Made by a program: the position numbers and the translations under genes | The notes under the pieces: generated by a model | Database searches by the model: none | Seen by the model: the letters and a program-made list of their open reading frames with translations, nothing else | What the model was told of the DNA's origin: nothing | Origin: Lentibacillus amyloliquefaciens | Lineage (GTDB): Bacteria; Bacillota; Bacilli; Bacillales; Amphibacillaceae | NCBI RefSeq assembly: GCF_001307805.1 | Contig: NZ_CP013862.1 | Coordinates: 1,860,001 to 1,924,000, forward strand | Direction: 5' to 3' | DNA: 64,000 nt | In this document: positions 27,498 through 36,598 of the stretch, one piece after another | Position numbering within the stretch: the first letter of the stretch is position 1 | Layout of the letters: every line of letters starts with the position of its first letter

Positions 27498-27720
27498 TTA
27501 AAGGTCCAGCTTATTCAAAACTTCCTTTAAACTGGTCAGATCAGCCTCTGTCAGGGTTACGCCTTTCCCCATTTTTTCCTTGTCAGGCGCCCAATCCCTA
27601 ATGTCATATTTAGGATCTCGATCATTCCAGCTAATCAGATTCAATTCTTTTGTCCATCCTTTAGGTGATTCGGGATAATACTGCAACATGTTCAATGATG
27701 TTGTACTTAATATCAGCCAT
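27498..27720 (-). pseudogene. ydbC: YdbC/PC4-like ssDNA-binding protein, frameshifted
   Basis: The proper start is ATG at 27720 behind GGAGGAATTGAC, giving MADIKYNIIEHVAVLS. A run GGG at 27672-27674 (CCC on the coding strand) has one base too many. Without it the frame joins ESPKGWTKELNLISWN and ends at 27498 as a clean 73-aa protein. GWTKE.N..S(W/F)N, KYDIRDWAPDKEKMGKGVTL matches YdbC, the bacterial PC4-fold protein that binds single-stranded DNA. A longer frame through the region misreads the first 20 codons. Confidence 0.75.
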
Positions 27721-27821
27721 GTCAATTCCTCCATCCCTTAAGTTTTAGATCGATTTAGTCAAGTTTTATGTCTTATAGGGCGCAACCCCTCTAACACTAA
27801 AAAAATTTGCAAAAACGCCAA

Positions 27822-28421
27822 TTAATAAACTTCATAATTTTTCCCGGTTTGTGCACCTTCCACACTTTTAACATAAGCTCTGGCGACACGGTCTGCCGGT
27901 ACGGGATTGAAGCCGGCAAATAAATCACCCAATCTGTCCCAGGATTCCTGAACAACATTTGGACTGACACAATTAATCCGGATTCCCCGCGGCATTTCAA
28001 TCGAAGAAGCTTTAACGAATGCTTTGACACCGCCATTTGCCATCGCAGCAGACGCTCCAAGCGGAATTGGGTCATCCATCATAATGCCAGTCGTCAATGT
28101 GAAACTGCCGCCATCCTTCACATATCCCTGACCCAGAAGCACCAAATTGATTTGTCCTTTCAATTTGCTCGCGATTCCTTTTTCGTTCAGTTCCGGCGTC
28201 AAATCAGGAACAGCTTTAAAATTAGCCCCTCCTGAAGCATTAATAACGGCATCTATATAGCCGATTTTTTCATACATTTCAGTGATACTTTCATGCGATG
28301 TTGTATCAACTGACACATCCGCCCCGTTCCTTCCTGCACGGATCACCTCATGATTTGGCTCCAGTGCTACTGCAACTCTCTTTCCGATGGTTCCGCTCGC
28401 ACCCACAATAAGTATGCGCAT
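27822..28421 (-). CDS. Short-chain dehydrogenase
   Basis: A 199-aa SDR. The cofactor motif is LIVGASGTIGKRVA (GxxGxxG, residues 4-17), the NAG-like motif VINASGGA, and the later LTTGIMMDD with no clear YxxxK (the Tyr-Lys pair appears replaced by GASAAMANGGVKAFVK). This variant is shared by short atypical SDRs of the YwnB type. The substrate is unknown. Monocistronic on the minus strand. Confidence 0.82.
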   Translation of the reverse strand: MRILIVGASGTIGKRVAVALEPNHEVIRAGRNGADVSVDTTSHESITEMYEKIGYIDAVINASGGANFKAVPDLTPELNEKGIASKLKGQINLVLLGQGYVKDGGSFTLTTGIMMDDPIPLGASAAMANGGVKAFVKASSIEMPRGIRINCVSPNVVQESWDRLGDLFAGFNPVPADRVARAYVKSVEGAQTGKNYEVY

Positions 28422-28479
28422 GCCCCCATCTCCCTTCGTTTATTGATGTTTAAAAACCGAATCAAATAAACAGTCAGAA

Positions 28480-29091
28480 CTAAAAATATATTTTTCTGCT
28501 TCGCTTCGCCCGTTTTGATTTCGGCGGAAAATAACCGTGATTATAAATTCGCCCCTTTGATATACGGCACTTCCTTAAAAATATATCCAATTCATCCGTG
28601 TCATATGTCTGAAAAGCTTGTATTAATATTTCGGCAGCCACACGAGCATCTTCTAAAGCATGGTGGTGTTTGAACTGGATACCATGATGTGAAGCGACTG
28701 TATTCAATTTGTGGTTGGCGAGCTCCGGCCAGACACGTCTTGAAATATTAGCTGTGCAAAGATAATCCATCTCCGGATAGGTCAGATTAAATTGATCTAG
28801 CGTATGCCGAATAACACTCATATCAAAACTGGCATTATGAGCAACAACTAACTTGTTCGATAAATAACTTTCAAGCGTTTCCCAAAGTTCCGCAAACGTT
28901 GGCGCATCTGCAGTATCGTCTTCTGTGATGCCGTGGATGCGTTGGTTAAACGGACTGAAATGCGTCATCGGATTAATCAGGCTATAATATTCATCAACGA
29001 TTTGTCCTCCGTCAACAACAGCAATTCCTATTGCACAAGGACTACTCCGTTTTTCATTTGCTGTTTCAAAGTCAATCGATACAAATTGCAT
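28480..29091 (-). CDS. DnaQ-family 3'-5' exonuclease
   Basis: A 203-aa DEDDh exonuclease, similar to the epsilon proofreading subunit of DNA polymerase III but free-standing. ExoI FVSIDFETAN, ExoII VVAHNASFDMSVIRH and ExoIII HHALEDARVAAEIL supply the four acidic residues and the His. A basic tail KSKRAKRSRK may bind nucleic acid. The ATG at 29091 follows GGGGGAGG and removes 38 spurious upstream residues. Confidence 0.87.
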   Translation of the reverse strand: MQFVSIDFETANEKRSSPCAIGIAVVDGGQIVDEYYSLINPMTHFSPFNQRIHGITEDDTADAPTFAELWETLESYLSNKLVVAHNASFDMSVIRHTLDQFNLTYPEMDYLCTANISRRVWPELANHKLNTVASHHGIQFKHHHALEDARVAAEILIQAFQTYDTDELDIFLRKCRISKGRIYNHGYFPPKSKRAKRSRKIYF

Positions 29092-29224
29092 GCGGCCTCC
29101 CCCATTCCAAATAGTAATACGGAAAAATGATGCGCAATGTTTCACTTTTTTCATATCTGCGGCTTTAATATGGGCTCGAGTGCAGAAACATCGGCCTGAG
29201 AACAAAAATATCAGCCCGAAAACA

Positions 29225-29275
29225 GAGGCTCACCAGCCGCCCGCGGGAAGCGTAGTGTATTTCCGGAGCGGTTCA
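29225..29275. repeat. Fragment of the Bacillaceae CCCGCGG repeat
   Basis: CCGCCCGCGGGAAGCG followed by TATTTCCGGAGCGG matches the right end of a GC-rich dispersed element, a better copy of which lies at 54572-54691. The rest of 29092-29437 shows no gene. Confidence 0.4.
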
Positions 29276-29437
29276 TAGCACTCACACATTTTTCATAATA
29301 CGCCGCAGTTTATTAACTCCAGCAGTAAAAGAGCAGCAAAGTATACGAGGAGAACCTTATAGAAGAAACAATCCAGCCTGTTGATATAAAAAAGAGGCCA
29401 GCGCCAGCCGAACTGACGAAAGCCTTCCTCTTTTATG

Positions 29438-30856
29438 CTAAACTGTGTTTCTATTATGCCGCGGATTTTTTACGAAAAAGGCCAGAATAATGCCGATAAC
29501 CGCTGCAATACCAGCCACAACAAATGACATGTTGGAACCATGGACGAGACCCTGCTGGCCTTGTTCCGGAATGGCGGCATTGGACATAACCGTTACAAGC
29601 AAAGCGGTACCTACTGCTCCGGCTACCTGCCGCATGGTGTTGTTCATAGCCGTGCCATGCGGCATCATTTTATTCGGCAATTCATTCAAACCGGCTGTTG
29701 TGATTGGCATCATGACCATGGCCACACCAAACATCCGGACAGCGTTCACCGTCGCAATATAAGTGAATGTTGTTTCTGTCGTCAATACAGCCAGCATAAA
29801 TGTTGTTACAGCGACGATTGTCAGTCCGATAATCGCCAGGTATCTGGCACCGAACCTATCGAATAATCTTCCTGTTATCGGACTCATAATCCCCATGATA
29901 GCTGCACCAGGCATCAGTGCCAAACCTGATTCAAGCGCAGTGAAGCCCAGATAATCCTGCATTAAAATTGGTAGAACGGTCGCTGCGCCAATCATGGCTA
30001 CAAAAACGACCATCCCTAAAGCTGTCGCCAGTGTAAACATTTTATACTTGAAAATCCGGAATTCCAGAATCGGCTGTTCAAGCCTCAGCTGTCTAAGGAT
30101 AAAGAACGTCAGGGACACAGCACCGACAACCATGGAAATCATTACTTGACTGCTTCCCCAGCCATTCGCAGCCGAGCCGGCAACGCTAAATCCATACAAG
30201 AGACCGCCAAACCCGAATGTTGATAAAATGATTGACGCGACATCCACTTTCGGGAACGTGCGCTCAGTAACATTCCGCAGCAAAAAGTATGCAATGGTGA
30301 TATCGATGACAATGATTGGAAAAACGACATAAAACAAGCTTCTCCAAGGGAAATGCTCAACCAGGTAGCCCGATAATGTCGGTCCAATTGCCGGGGCAAA
30401 GGCAATGACAAGGCCAAACATACCCATGGCAGAACCGCGCTTTTCGATTGGATAAACGAGCATCAATATTGTTTGCATCAGCGGCATGATAATCCCTGCA
30501 CCGGAAGCCTGGATGACTCTCCCCGTCATCAGCAGCGGAAAAGTCGGTGCGAATGCACAAATGACAGTCCCAGCTCCAAACAACCCCATCGCGGTGAGGA
30601 ATAATCCTCTGGTTGTAAAACGATTAATCAGCAAGGCGGTTATCGGTATCATGATTCCGTTAACCAGCATAAAAATGGACGTCAGCCACTGAGCCGTACT
30701 TTCTCCAAGATCCATATCTGCCATAATTTTCGGCAGGGCAGTTGCCAGTAATGTTTGATTCAATATCGCGACAAACGCCCCTGATATCAATACGAGCATG
30801 AGCGTTGTCCGTCTAGCTTTATTTTCTGTTTGTTGATATTCGTGATTCTCAGTCAT
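29438..30856 (-). CDS. MFS multidrug efflux transporter, DHA2 (14-helix) family
   Basis: A 472-aa drug:H+ antiporter of the EmrB/QacA type. Motif A region LLINRFTTRGLFL and motif C AIGPTLSGYLVEHFPWR are clear, with the N-terminal ISGAFVAILNQTLLATALPKI typical of Firmicutes LmrB/YhcA relatives. Length is at the short end of the 14-helix group. It would expel amphiphilic drugs. No regulator gene is adjacent. A hairpin AGCCC/GGGCT lies just upstream at about 30890-30912. Confidence 0.9.
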   Translation of the reverse strand: MTENHEYQQTENKARRTTLMLVLISGAFVAILNQTLLATALPKIMADMDLGESTAQWLTSIFMLVNGIMIPITALLINRFTTRGLFLTAMGLFGAGTVICAFAPTFPLLMTGRVIQASGAGIIMPLMQTILMLVYPIEKRGSAMGMFGLVIAFAPAIGPTLSGYLVEHFPWRSLFYVVFPIIVIDITIAYFLLRNVTERTFPKVDVASIILSTFGFGGLLYGFSVAGSAANGWGSSQVMISMVVGAVSLTFFILRQLRLEQPILEFRIFKYKMFTLATALGMVVFVAMIGAATVLPILMQDYLGFTALESGLALMPGAAIMGIMSPITGRLFDRFGARYLAIIGLTIVAVTTFMLAVLTTETTFTYIATVNAVRMFGVAMVMMPITTAGLNELPNKMMPHGTAMNNTMRQVAGAVGTALLVTVMSNAAIPEQGQQGLVHGSNMSFVVAGIAAVIGIILAFFVKNPRHNRNTV

Positions 30857-31103
30857 CTAATGTTCCTTCTTTCCATATAATGAAAAAGAGCCCTGTAACA
30901 TGAAGGGGGCTATCTTTTTTTGAGCATAATACCATAGTTTAGCATAAATTATTTACCGATGGAATCATTTTGCAAGATTTTTTTCATGCCTTATTTGCTT
31001 GATTAACAACACCCCTATCACAGCGGTACTTAGCCTATCATCCAATCGACTTTTTCTCCCCCAATAGTCGACTAATATTAACTCTGCAAGCATAATTTTT
31101 CAT

Positions 31104-31128
31104 GTTTCAGATTATATTCAAAGGGAAA
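31104..31128 (+). promoter_or_regulatory. Sigma-B-like promoter
   Basis: GTTTCA (31104-31109), 13-bp spacer and GGGAAA (31123-31128), close to the sigma-B consensus GTTTAA-N13-15-GGGTAT. It lies 37 bp before the start of a general stress protein gene, which is typically sigma-B controlled. Nothing else of note is seen in 30857-31165. Confidence 0.6.
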
Positions 31129-31165
31129 AGAAAATTAGATAAATTTTATTATGGAGGTGCTTTAA

Positions 31166-31585
31166 TTGGCAGAAGAAGTTTATGGACCATTTGCCTCAGT
31201 TGAAGAAACAGTAAAGGCGGTCGATGTCCTTGAATTGGAAGGCTACAGCAATGCGTCGATAACAATTTTCTCACATGGCGAATATGCAGATGACATAAAT
31301 AAAAGAACAGATGCCAGTGTCACAAGTACAGAAACATCCCGGAAACGCGAGGGGACAATCCGTGATAAAATCTCGACAGTCATTTTCAATGGTGTTGAAG
31401 AAACATCAAACCTTTCTGAACGATTGCAAGAAAAAGGACTGTCAGAAAAACAGGCAGCTAAATATGCTGAAAAAATAAAATCAGGCCATCTCCTTGTAAC
31501 AGTAAGCAAGGGATTGAAAATGGGCAATGATGCTGCAGAAGATTCAGATACCTTTGGTGAACGCGTTAACCGCATGAACTATTAA
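31166..31585 (+). CDS. General stress protein 17M-like (YflT domain)
   Basis: A 139-aa cytoplasmic protein starting at a TTG (31166) 8 nt after GGAGG. The N-terminal domain (EEVYGPFASVEETVKAVDVL, GYSNASITIFSH) is the YflT/GSP17M fold, followed by a helical segment with LQEKGLSEKQAAKYAEKIKS and the strand GHLLVTVS. In B. subtilis such proteins are induced by heat, salt and ethanol through sigma-B. Their biochemical role is unknown. The upstream promoter agrees with this. Confidence 0.87.
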   Translation: MAEEVYGPFASVEETVKAVDVLELEGYSNASITIFSHGEYADDINKRTDASVTSTETSRKREGTIRDKISTVIFNGVEETSNLSERLQEKGLSEKQAAKYAEKIKSGHLLVTVSKGLKMGNDAAEDSDTFGERVNRMNY

Positions 31586-31727
31586 AAAAACGAATACGCC
31601 ATTGAGGGTAATCGGCAATCATGTCGGTTACTTTATTATTTACAAGGTCATGTTTCCTTTTTCCTCTCCTCATTTCCCTATCTCTTCGAAAGCGATTACT
31701 CTCTGGCTGCCTCCCCCGTCAATTCAT

Positions 31728-31882
31728 ATAAAGTGAATCTTCAATCAGTGGGGGTTTTCTCTCTCCCCACTGATTGTTAGATGAACGAATCGGACATTTA
31801 CTGGCAGCCATCCCCCCACCTATTCTTCATCGTATACGCGAACATTTGAGGTGGGGGTCTTACTGCCAGTTACATGCGGGAT
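31728..31882 (+). repeat. Two-hairpin dispersed element, copy B
   Basis: Hairpin 1 is CAATCAGTGGGG/CCCCACTGATTG (31742-31753, 31765-31776). The linker is TTAGATGAACGAATCGGACA. Hairpin 2 has outer stem ACTGGCAG/CTGCCAGT (31800-31807, 31863-31870) and an inner stem CCCCCACCT/AGGTGGGGG that differs from all other copies. The tail is TTACATGCGGGAT. It fills most of the gap between the stress protein and the NRDE gene. Confidence 0.8.
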
Positions 31883-31949
31883 CAAACAAGTCACTTGATT
31901 GGAAGCTGACACCTTTGCAAGCTATAATGAAGAAAAAGGACTGAAAATC

Positions 31950-32717
31950 ATGTGTCTGATCAACTTTCATTTATATAATCACCCAAATTACAAATTAATC
32001 ATCGCCGCCAACCGGGATGAATTTTATAAACGCCCGAGTGCCCCCGCCGGGTTTTGGAATGACAATCCTGACATCCTTGCAGGCAGGGACCTGGTGGGAA
32101 TGGGTACATGGCTCGGCATTACTAAAAGCGGCCGTATTGCAGCTTTGACGAACTACCGGGACCCGGAGGAAGACAGCAGCAATAAACAATCCCGCGGTCA
32201 TATTGTGAAAGATTTCCTGGAATCTGAACTGCCAGCAGAAGACTTTTTCAACCAGCTGAAGAACAAAAAAGGTGCCTATTCCGGCTTCAATTTCATCGCC
32301 GGGACTCCGGAAGAGTTATATTATTACAGCAATATCCAGGACAACATTACTAATGTCTCCATGGGCACGCATGGGTTAAGCAACGAATTCCTGGACACTC
32401 CATGGCCGAAAGTGGTCAAAGGTAAACAACGCTTAGCTGCTTATGTCCGTCAAAACACCACCATAGAGACCGATCCGCTTTTCGATATCATCACAGATGC
32501 GGAAGAAGCACCGGATGAGGAGCTGCCTGACACCGGGGTTGGCCTGAATTTTGAACGGAAACTGTCACCCCTTTTCATCAAAACACCTGAATACGGCACC
32601 CGCTGCTCCACCGTTCTTCTGGTAGATCGGCATGACCAGGTGACATTCGTGGAACGGCGGTTTAATAAAGGTAAGTTTGAAGATGAAAACCATTTTTCGT
32701 TTAAAATTGATTGCTAA
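31950..32717 (+). CDS. NRDE/TANGO2-family protein
   Basis: A 255-aa protein of the DUF833 family (bacterial relatives of eukaryotic TANGO2). It starts with MCLINFHLYNHPNYKLIIAA and contains the eponymous NRDE motif in IAANRDEFYKRP. The N-terminal Cys2 after Met resembles Ntn-hydrolases. Further conserved parts are GRDLVGMGTWLGITKSG and GTRCSTVLLVD. The function is unsettled, and heme handling has been proposed for the family. The ATG at 31950 follows AAAAAGGA. Single gene. Confidence 0.86.
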   Translation: MCLINFHLYNHPNYKLIIAANRDEFYKRPSAPAGFWNDNPDILAGRDLVGMGTWLGITKSGRIAALTNYRDPEEDSSNKQSRGHIVKDFLESELPAEDFFNQLKNKKGAYSGFNFIAGTPEELYYYSNIQDNITNVSMGTHGLSNEFLDTPWPKVVKGKQRLAAYVRQNTTIETDPLFDIITDAEEAPDEELPDTGVGLNFERKLSPLFIKTPEYGTRCSTVLLVDRHDQVTFVERRFNKGKFEDENHFSFKIDC

Positions 32718-32760
32718 AAAAGTGACCGACACCCTTCATAGGGGTGCCAGTCGCTTTTAA
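32717..32760 (+). terminator. Bidirectional terminator between convergent genes
   Basis: AAAAGTGACCGACACCC and GGGGTGCCAGTCGCTTTT pair with two mismatches around a 6-nt loop. It separates the NRDE gene from the convergent nagE remnant and can serve both. Confidence 0.8.
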
Positions 32761-34076
32761 TTTCTTTAATCATCTTTGATATGCATCTTTCGCATTTCGT
32801 CAGCTACAAACTGAACCTGTGTTCCAACAACAACTTGGATATTATGCTTTCCAACGACGTTTATCCCCGGTACACCGGTAGCTTTAATTTTATCCTGGTC
32901 TACTTTATCCATGTCGTCCACTTCAAGCCTTAGGCGAGACACACAATTATCGACTGTCAGGACGTTTTCATTACCGCCAAGACCCTGATAAATTTCTTCA
33001 GCCATTACAGCTGTCTCATCTTTTTCAGAAGCAAGTGTGCCTTCTTCAACACTGTAGCTTTCATCTACTTCTCCTTCTCCCGGATCCTCGTCTTCCCGTC
33101 CCGGTGTTTTCAAGTCGAATTTCACGATCAGGAAACGGAAGACAAAGTAATAGATTACCGCAAACACAAGACCTTGCAGGAGGAGCATATATGGCTGATT
33201 GGCAATTGGCACGCCCAGACTTAGTGTGTAGTCAACCAAGCCGGCACTGAAACTGAAACCGGCGGTCCATTCGAACATTGCCGCAATAGCTAGTGAAAGC
33301 CCGGTCAATGCAGCGTGTACAACATACAATAGCGGTGCAACAAACATGAATGAGAATTCCAATGCTTCCGTAACACCTGTAAAGAATGACGCAAAAGCCG
33401 CTGCCATTAGCAAGGATGCAGCTTGCTTCTTCCGTTTCGTTTTGGCTGTATGATACATAGCCAATGCCGCTGCAGGAAGTCCGAACATCATGATAGGGAA
33501 GAAACCTGCCAGATAGCGGCCGGTAACACCTTTCTCGCCTTCACTTGCCCAGAAATTGGCAATGTCATTAATGCCGGCAAGATCAAACCAGAAAACATTG
33601 TTAAGCGCATGATGCAGTCCGGTTGGAATAAGCAAACGGTTAAAGAATCCATACAACCCGGCACCGACTGCTTCCAGACTGATAATCGCTTCACCGAACG
33701 ACACAAGCGCATTATAGACAACAGGCCAAACGAATAACAGTACAACAGAAACGATCATCATGGCTGCTGCACTCATGATTGGCACCAGCCGTTTTCCGCT
33801 AAAGAAAGCCAATGCATCAGGTAATTTCACGTGACTGAACCGGTTATACATAATTGATGCCACAATACCTGAAAGAATACCAATAAAGACGTTTTCAATA
33901 TTTCCAAACGCGGAATCAACCGCGCTTTCCTCAATGCCTTGAAGTCCTGCGACCCCGCTAATACTTAATACAGTTGTGGCAACCAGCCAGGCAACTAGCC
34001 CGCTTAAACCGGCAGCACCATCCTGTTCTTTTGACATCCCAATCGCAACACCAACCGCAAAAAGTACACCGAGGTT

Positions 34077-35469
34077 CACTAGCGTTGCATTAATATAAAT
34101 TGAATATTCTGTAATCAATTTAGCTCTATTTTTCGCCAAAAAGACAAACCTTAATGAAAAAGTGGCATTGTCCATTTGGTAAATTTATACATTTATTCCG
34201 GGAGAGACAGCGACAACACTTATAATTATGGTATGCCGCTAATGCGACGAAGCCAGTGACGGCAGTTCTTCCACAGTTTCGCTTTTAATAAACGGCTAAT
34301 CTGCAATATGGTTTTCCTGGACTCTGTTTCTAGTTGAATGAGCACATGCAGGCAATAAACAATCAGCGCTAAAAAGATTTGGTTCATCACAGCTGTTTCA
34401 CTATGGCCATAAAAATGTTTGATTTTAACGTGCTGTTTCAGCCATTTGAAAAATAATTCAATCGTCCAGCGTGAACGATACATGTCACTGATTTCACTGG
34501 CTTTTAGATCAAACCGATTTGTGATGAGACGCAGTCGATTGCCTTTTGTATCATCGACTTCAATTAAGCGAAATAGATTATCCATGCGCTTTGTTGGACC
34601 ACCGACAGCTACCATTTGATCCGTAACGATCGTGGAACCCTGTTCCACCTCAAAGGACTTGATCGTCCGTGTAATCGAGTTTTTCTTCAACCGGGAGACG
34701 AAGAAATAACCGTCGTCCGTCATGCGGTCAAAACGCTCATAATCTATGTAACCACGATCAAATACGTAGGTTGCTTCCTTGTCGTCCACCAAAACTTCTA
34801 ATTGGCTACGATCGTGTTCGTTGGCCGTCGTGATGTTGGCGTACTCCGGATAAGAAGAACCATTTTCCATGAACATTAACCGCAAGTGCAGTTTGACGCC
34901 GCCTTTCGTTTTACGGAAGGTAGCCCATGGATGATTCGTCAGGTTGAGTGGTATCGTGCTCGAATCAATGATTTTTACCGGCATAACTGTTCGACCCGGT
35001 TGAGAATGGCGTATCTGATCAACTAATTGATAAAAGATGACTGCCAACAAATTGGGATCCACAGTACGGTGTTTTCGCGACAATTGGGAAACGCTAATTG
35101 AACCCAGCCCCAATTCCTGTTGAACCTCGTCATCAAAAAGTGTATCACTCATCGCATGTAAGCTTTCCACCTCTTCCAGGTGGGACAATAATAACAGTTT
35201 GATGTAGGAATAAGTCGTAAACTTTTTCGTGTAGCGATCTTGCCCGGTCTGCGTAATTTGTTCTGTAAGTTTTTCAATATTAATGGGTGCAACCCATTTA
35301 CCAAATGATGATAATAGTGTATGATTGTCCATATTCTGAGTTCCTTTATATTGGATTTGGACAACAACCACCAATTCCATTATAAAGGATTTTTTTATAC
35401 CCGGAAACCTATATTTTGGATAATTAACAAGATTATCAATTTTCTTTTATTATTTATGCAACGCTAGTG
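34077..35469 (-). mobile_element. IS4-family insertion sequence inside nagE
   Basis: A complete 1393-bp element. The terminal repeats are CACTAGCGTTGCATTAATAT at the left and CACTAGCGTTGCATAAATAA at the right (read inward). The target is duplicated as ACCGAGGTT at 34068-34076 and 35470-35478. It carries one transposase gene. The identical 9-bp repeats and intact transposase indicate a recent insertion. Confidence 0.93.
34226..35332 (-). CDS. IS4-family DDE transposase
   Basis: A 368-aa transposase from the ATG at 35332 (AAAGGAA upstream). The catalytic residues are Asp in VKIIDSSTIPL, Asp in YVFDRGYIDYERF and Glu in YRSRWTIELFFKWLKQH, the last being the IS4 Y-R-E signature. An N-terminal DUF4372-type domain (SSFGKWVAPINIEKLTEQI) precedes them. 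The frame is intact, so the element could still move. Confidence 0.92.
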   Translation of the reverse strand: MDNHTLLSSFGKWVAPINIEKLTEQITQTGQDRYTKKFTTYSYIKLLLLSHLEEVESLHAMSDTLFDDEVQQELGLGSISVSQLSRKHRTVDPNLLAVIFYQLVDQIRHSQPGRTVMPVKIIDSSTIPLNLTNHPWATFRKTKGGVKLHLRLMFMENGSSYPEYANITTANEHDRSQLEVLVDDKEATYVFDRGYIDYERFDRMTDDGYFFVSRLKKNSITRTIKSFEVEQGSTIVTDQMVAVGGPTKRMDNLFRLIEVDDTKGNRLRLITNRFDLKASEISDMYRSRWTIELFFKWLKQHVKIKHFYGHSETAVMNQIFLALIVYCLHVLIQLETESRKTILQISRLLKAKLWKNCRHWLRRISGIP

Positions 35470-35752
35470 ACCGAGGTTAGAAAGAATGGCATCACCACCA
35501 CTTGTTAGAAAATTGGCGATGACATTGTCCTCATCCGCATTAAGAATCCAGTTGCCGATCCCCATCAGAATCGCCGCAGCCGGTAAAACCGCTACCGGAA
35601 GCATTAAGGAACGGCCAAGATTCTGCAAATATTTCATCATATTTTCCCCTCCAAATCTCTATCGTATTATTAATCCATCACTTGCTCGATGCTCCCAAAC
35701 AATTGAATTCGCTTACAAAATAAGTTCTCATAACTAATCAGAACCTGCCTAA

Positions 35753-36571
35753 TTACTGTGTCCGAAGTCGTTCGATGTGTAGGGTAATGTATCCGAGCTC
35801 TTCCTCCGGCAAATAAATACCGTATGAAGCAGACGCTTCCTCTGCCACCTTTCTGGCACAATGATAAGAAATAGCGTATTTCTCCCTGATCATTTTAAAC
35901 ATATCTTCATCCATAATGTGACTGTTCTGATGCTTTGCGCGTGTTAAAGTAAATTGAAGATGGGTGATGAGTCGTTCATAGGATATATCATTCATATCAA
36001 TGGAGATATTCAGATACTCTCTGATTTGTTTCACCATTGATTGCACCATCGTCGTCTGCCGTACCGTTTCGTGGATATCACCCCCTTGAATTTTCATCGT
36101 ATGAACATACAGCGCAATAAACGCTGCTTCATCCACCGGCATTTCAACTCTGATTTCATTTTTTATATGGTCAATAGCCCACAATCCGATATCAAACTCT
36201 TGCCGGTACAACACTTTAATTTCGCTCAGTAATGCGTTTTTCAACTGGATGCCATTTTGTTCACGTTCAATAGCAAACGAAATATGATCGGCCAGCTGTA
36301 CCCGAATATGTTCATTCAGCTCAGTATTCAGCTGCTTCTCGGCATGCGTGATGATTTCCTCAGACAAGTTAAAATGCTCTTCCGGGACTCGGAGCAAAAG
36401 CTGCTGCAGTTTTTCGTTTTCCTTTAAGACGAATAGTTTTTCAACCTTTTGCGGGTTAATGACATCATTTTTTTGCTTATCAAAACCTAAACTTGAACCA
36501 ATTGCTATTTTTTCTTCGCCTTCATCCATTACAATGACCGCATTATTGTTCAATATCTTCCTGATTTTCAT
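35753..36571 (-). CDS. BglG/GlcT-family transcription antiterminator
   Basis: A 272-aa RNA-binding antiterminator. The CAT domain spans residues 1-55 (MKIRKILNNNAVIVMDEGEE, IGSSLGFDKQKNDVI), followed by PRD1 with HISFAIER and MPVDEAAFIALYVHTMK and PRD2 with DISYERLITHLQFTLTRA and LGYITLHIERL. The PRD histidines are phosphorylated by PTS proteins to tune activity. It lies between the IIA and IIBC genes, and a matching RAT/terminator is present in the operon leader at 37163-37240. The sugar signal would come from the NagE-like permease that is now disrupted. Confidence 0.88.
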   Translation of the reverse strand: MKIRKILNNNAVIVMDEGEEKIAIGSSLGFDKQKNDVINPQKVEKLFVLKENEKLQQLLLRVPEEHFNLSEEIITHAEKQLNTELNEHIRVQLADHISFAIEREQNGIQLKNALLSEIKVLYRQEFDIGLWAIDHIKNEIRVEMPVDEAAFIALYVHTMKIQGGDIHETVRQTTMVQSMVKQIREYLNISIDMNDISYERLITHLQFTLTRAKHQNSHIMDEDMFKMIREKYAISYHCARKVAEEASASYGIYLPEEELGYITLHIERLRTQ

Positions 36572-36598
36572 CAGAAAGCACTCCTTTCACACTGGAAA

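Larger units (their letters stand above)
32766..35640 (-). pseudogene. nagE: PTS N-acetylglucosamine-type IIBC, interrupted by an IS
   Basis: The 5' part starts at ATG 35640 behind GGAGGGG (MMKYLQNLGRSLMLPVAVLP) and runs to NLG at 35470, where the IS begins. The 3' part resumes in frame from NLGVLFAVGVAIGMSKEQDG at 34076 and ends at 32766. Joined at the 9-bp duplication they give one IIC-IIB protein. The IIC motif GLHHALNNVFWFDLAGINDI is typical of GlcNAc carriers. The IIB phosphorylation Cys is in TVDNCVSRLRLEV. The visible long frame starting at 34175 uses IS sequence for its first codons and lacks the first membrane segments, so transport is presumably lost. Confidence 0.88.

Noticed and set aside
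30885..30920. AGCCC/GGGCT hairpin before the MFS gene considered as a riboswitch or attenuator
   Set aside because: The stem is short and works as a simple terminator in either direction; no aptamer-like conserved parts surround it.
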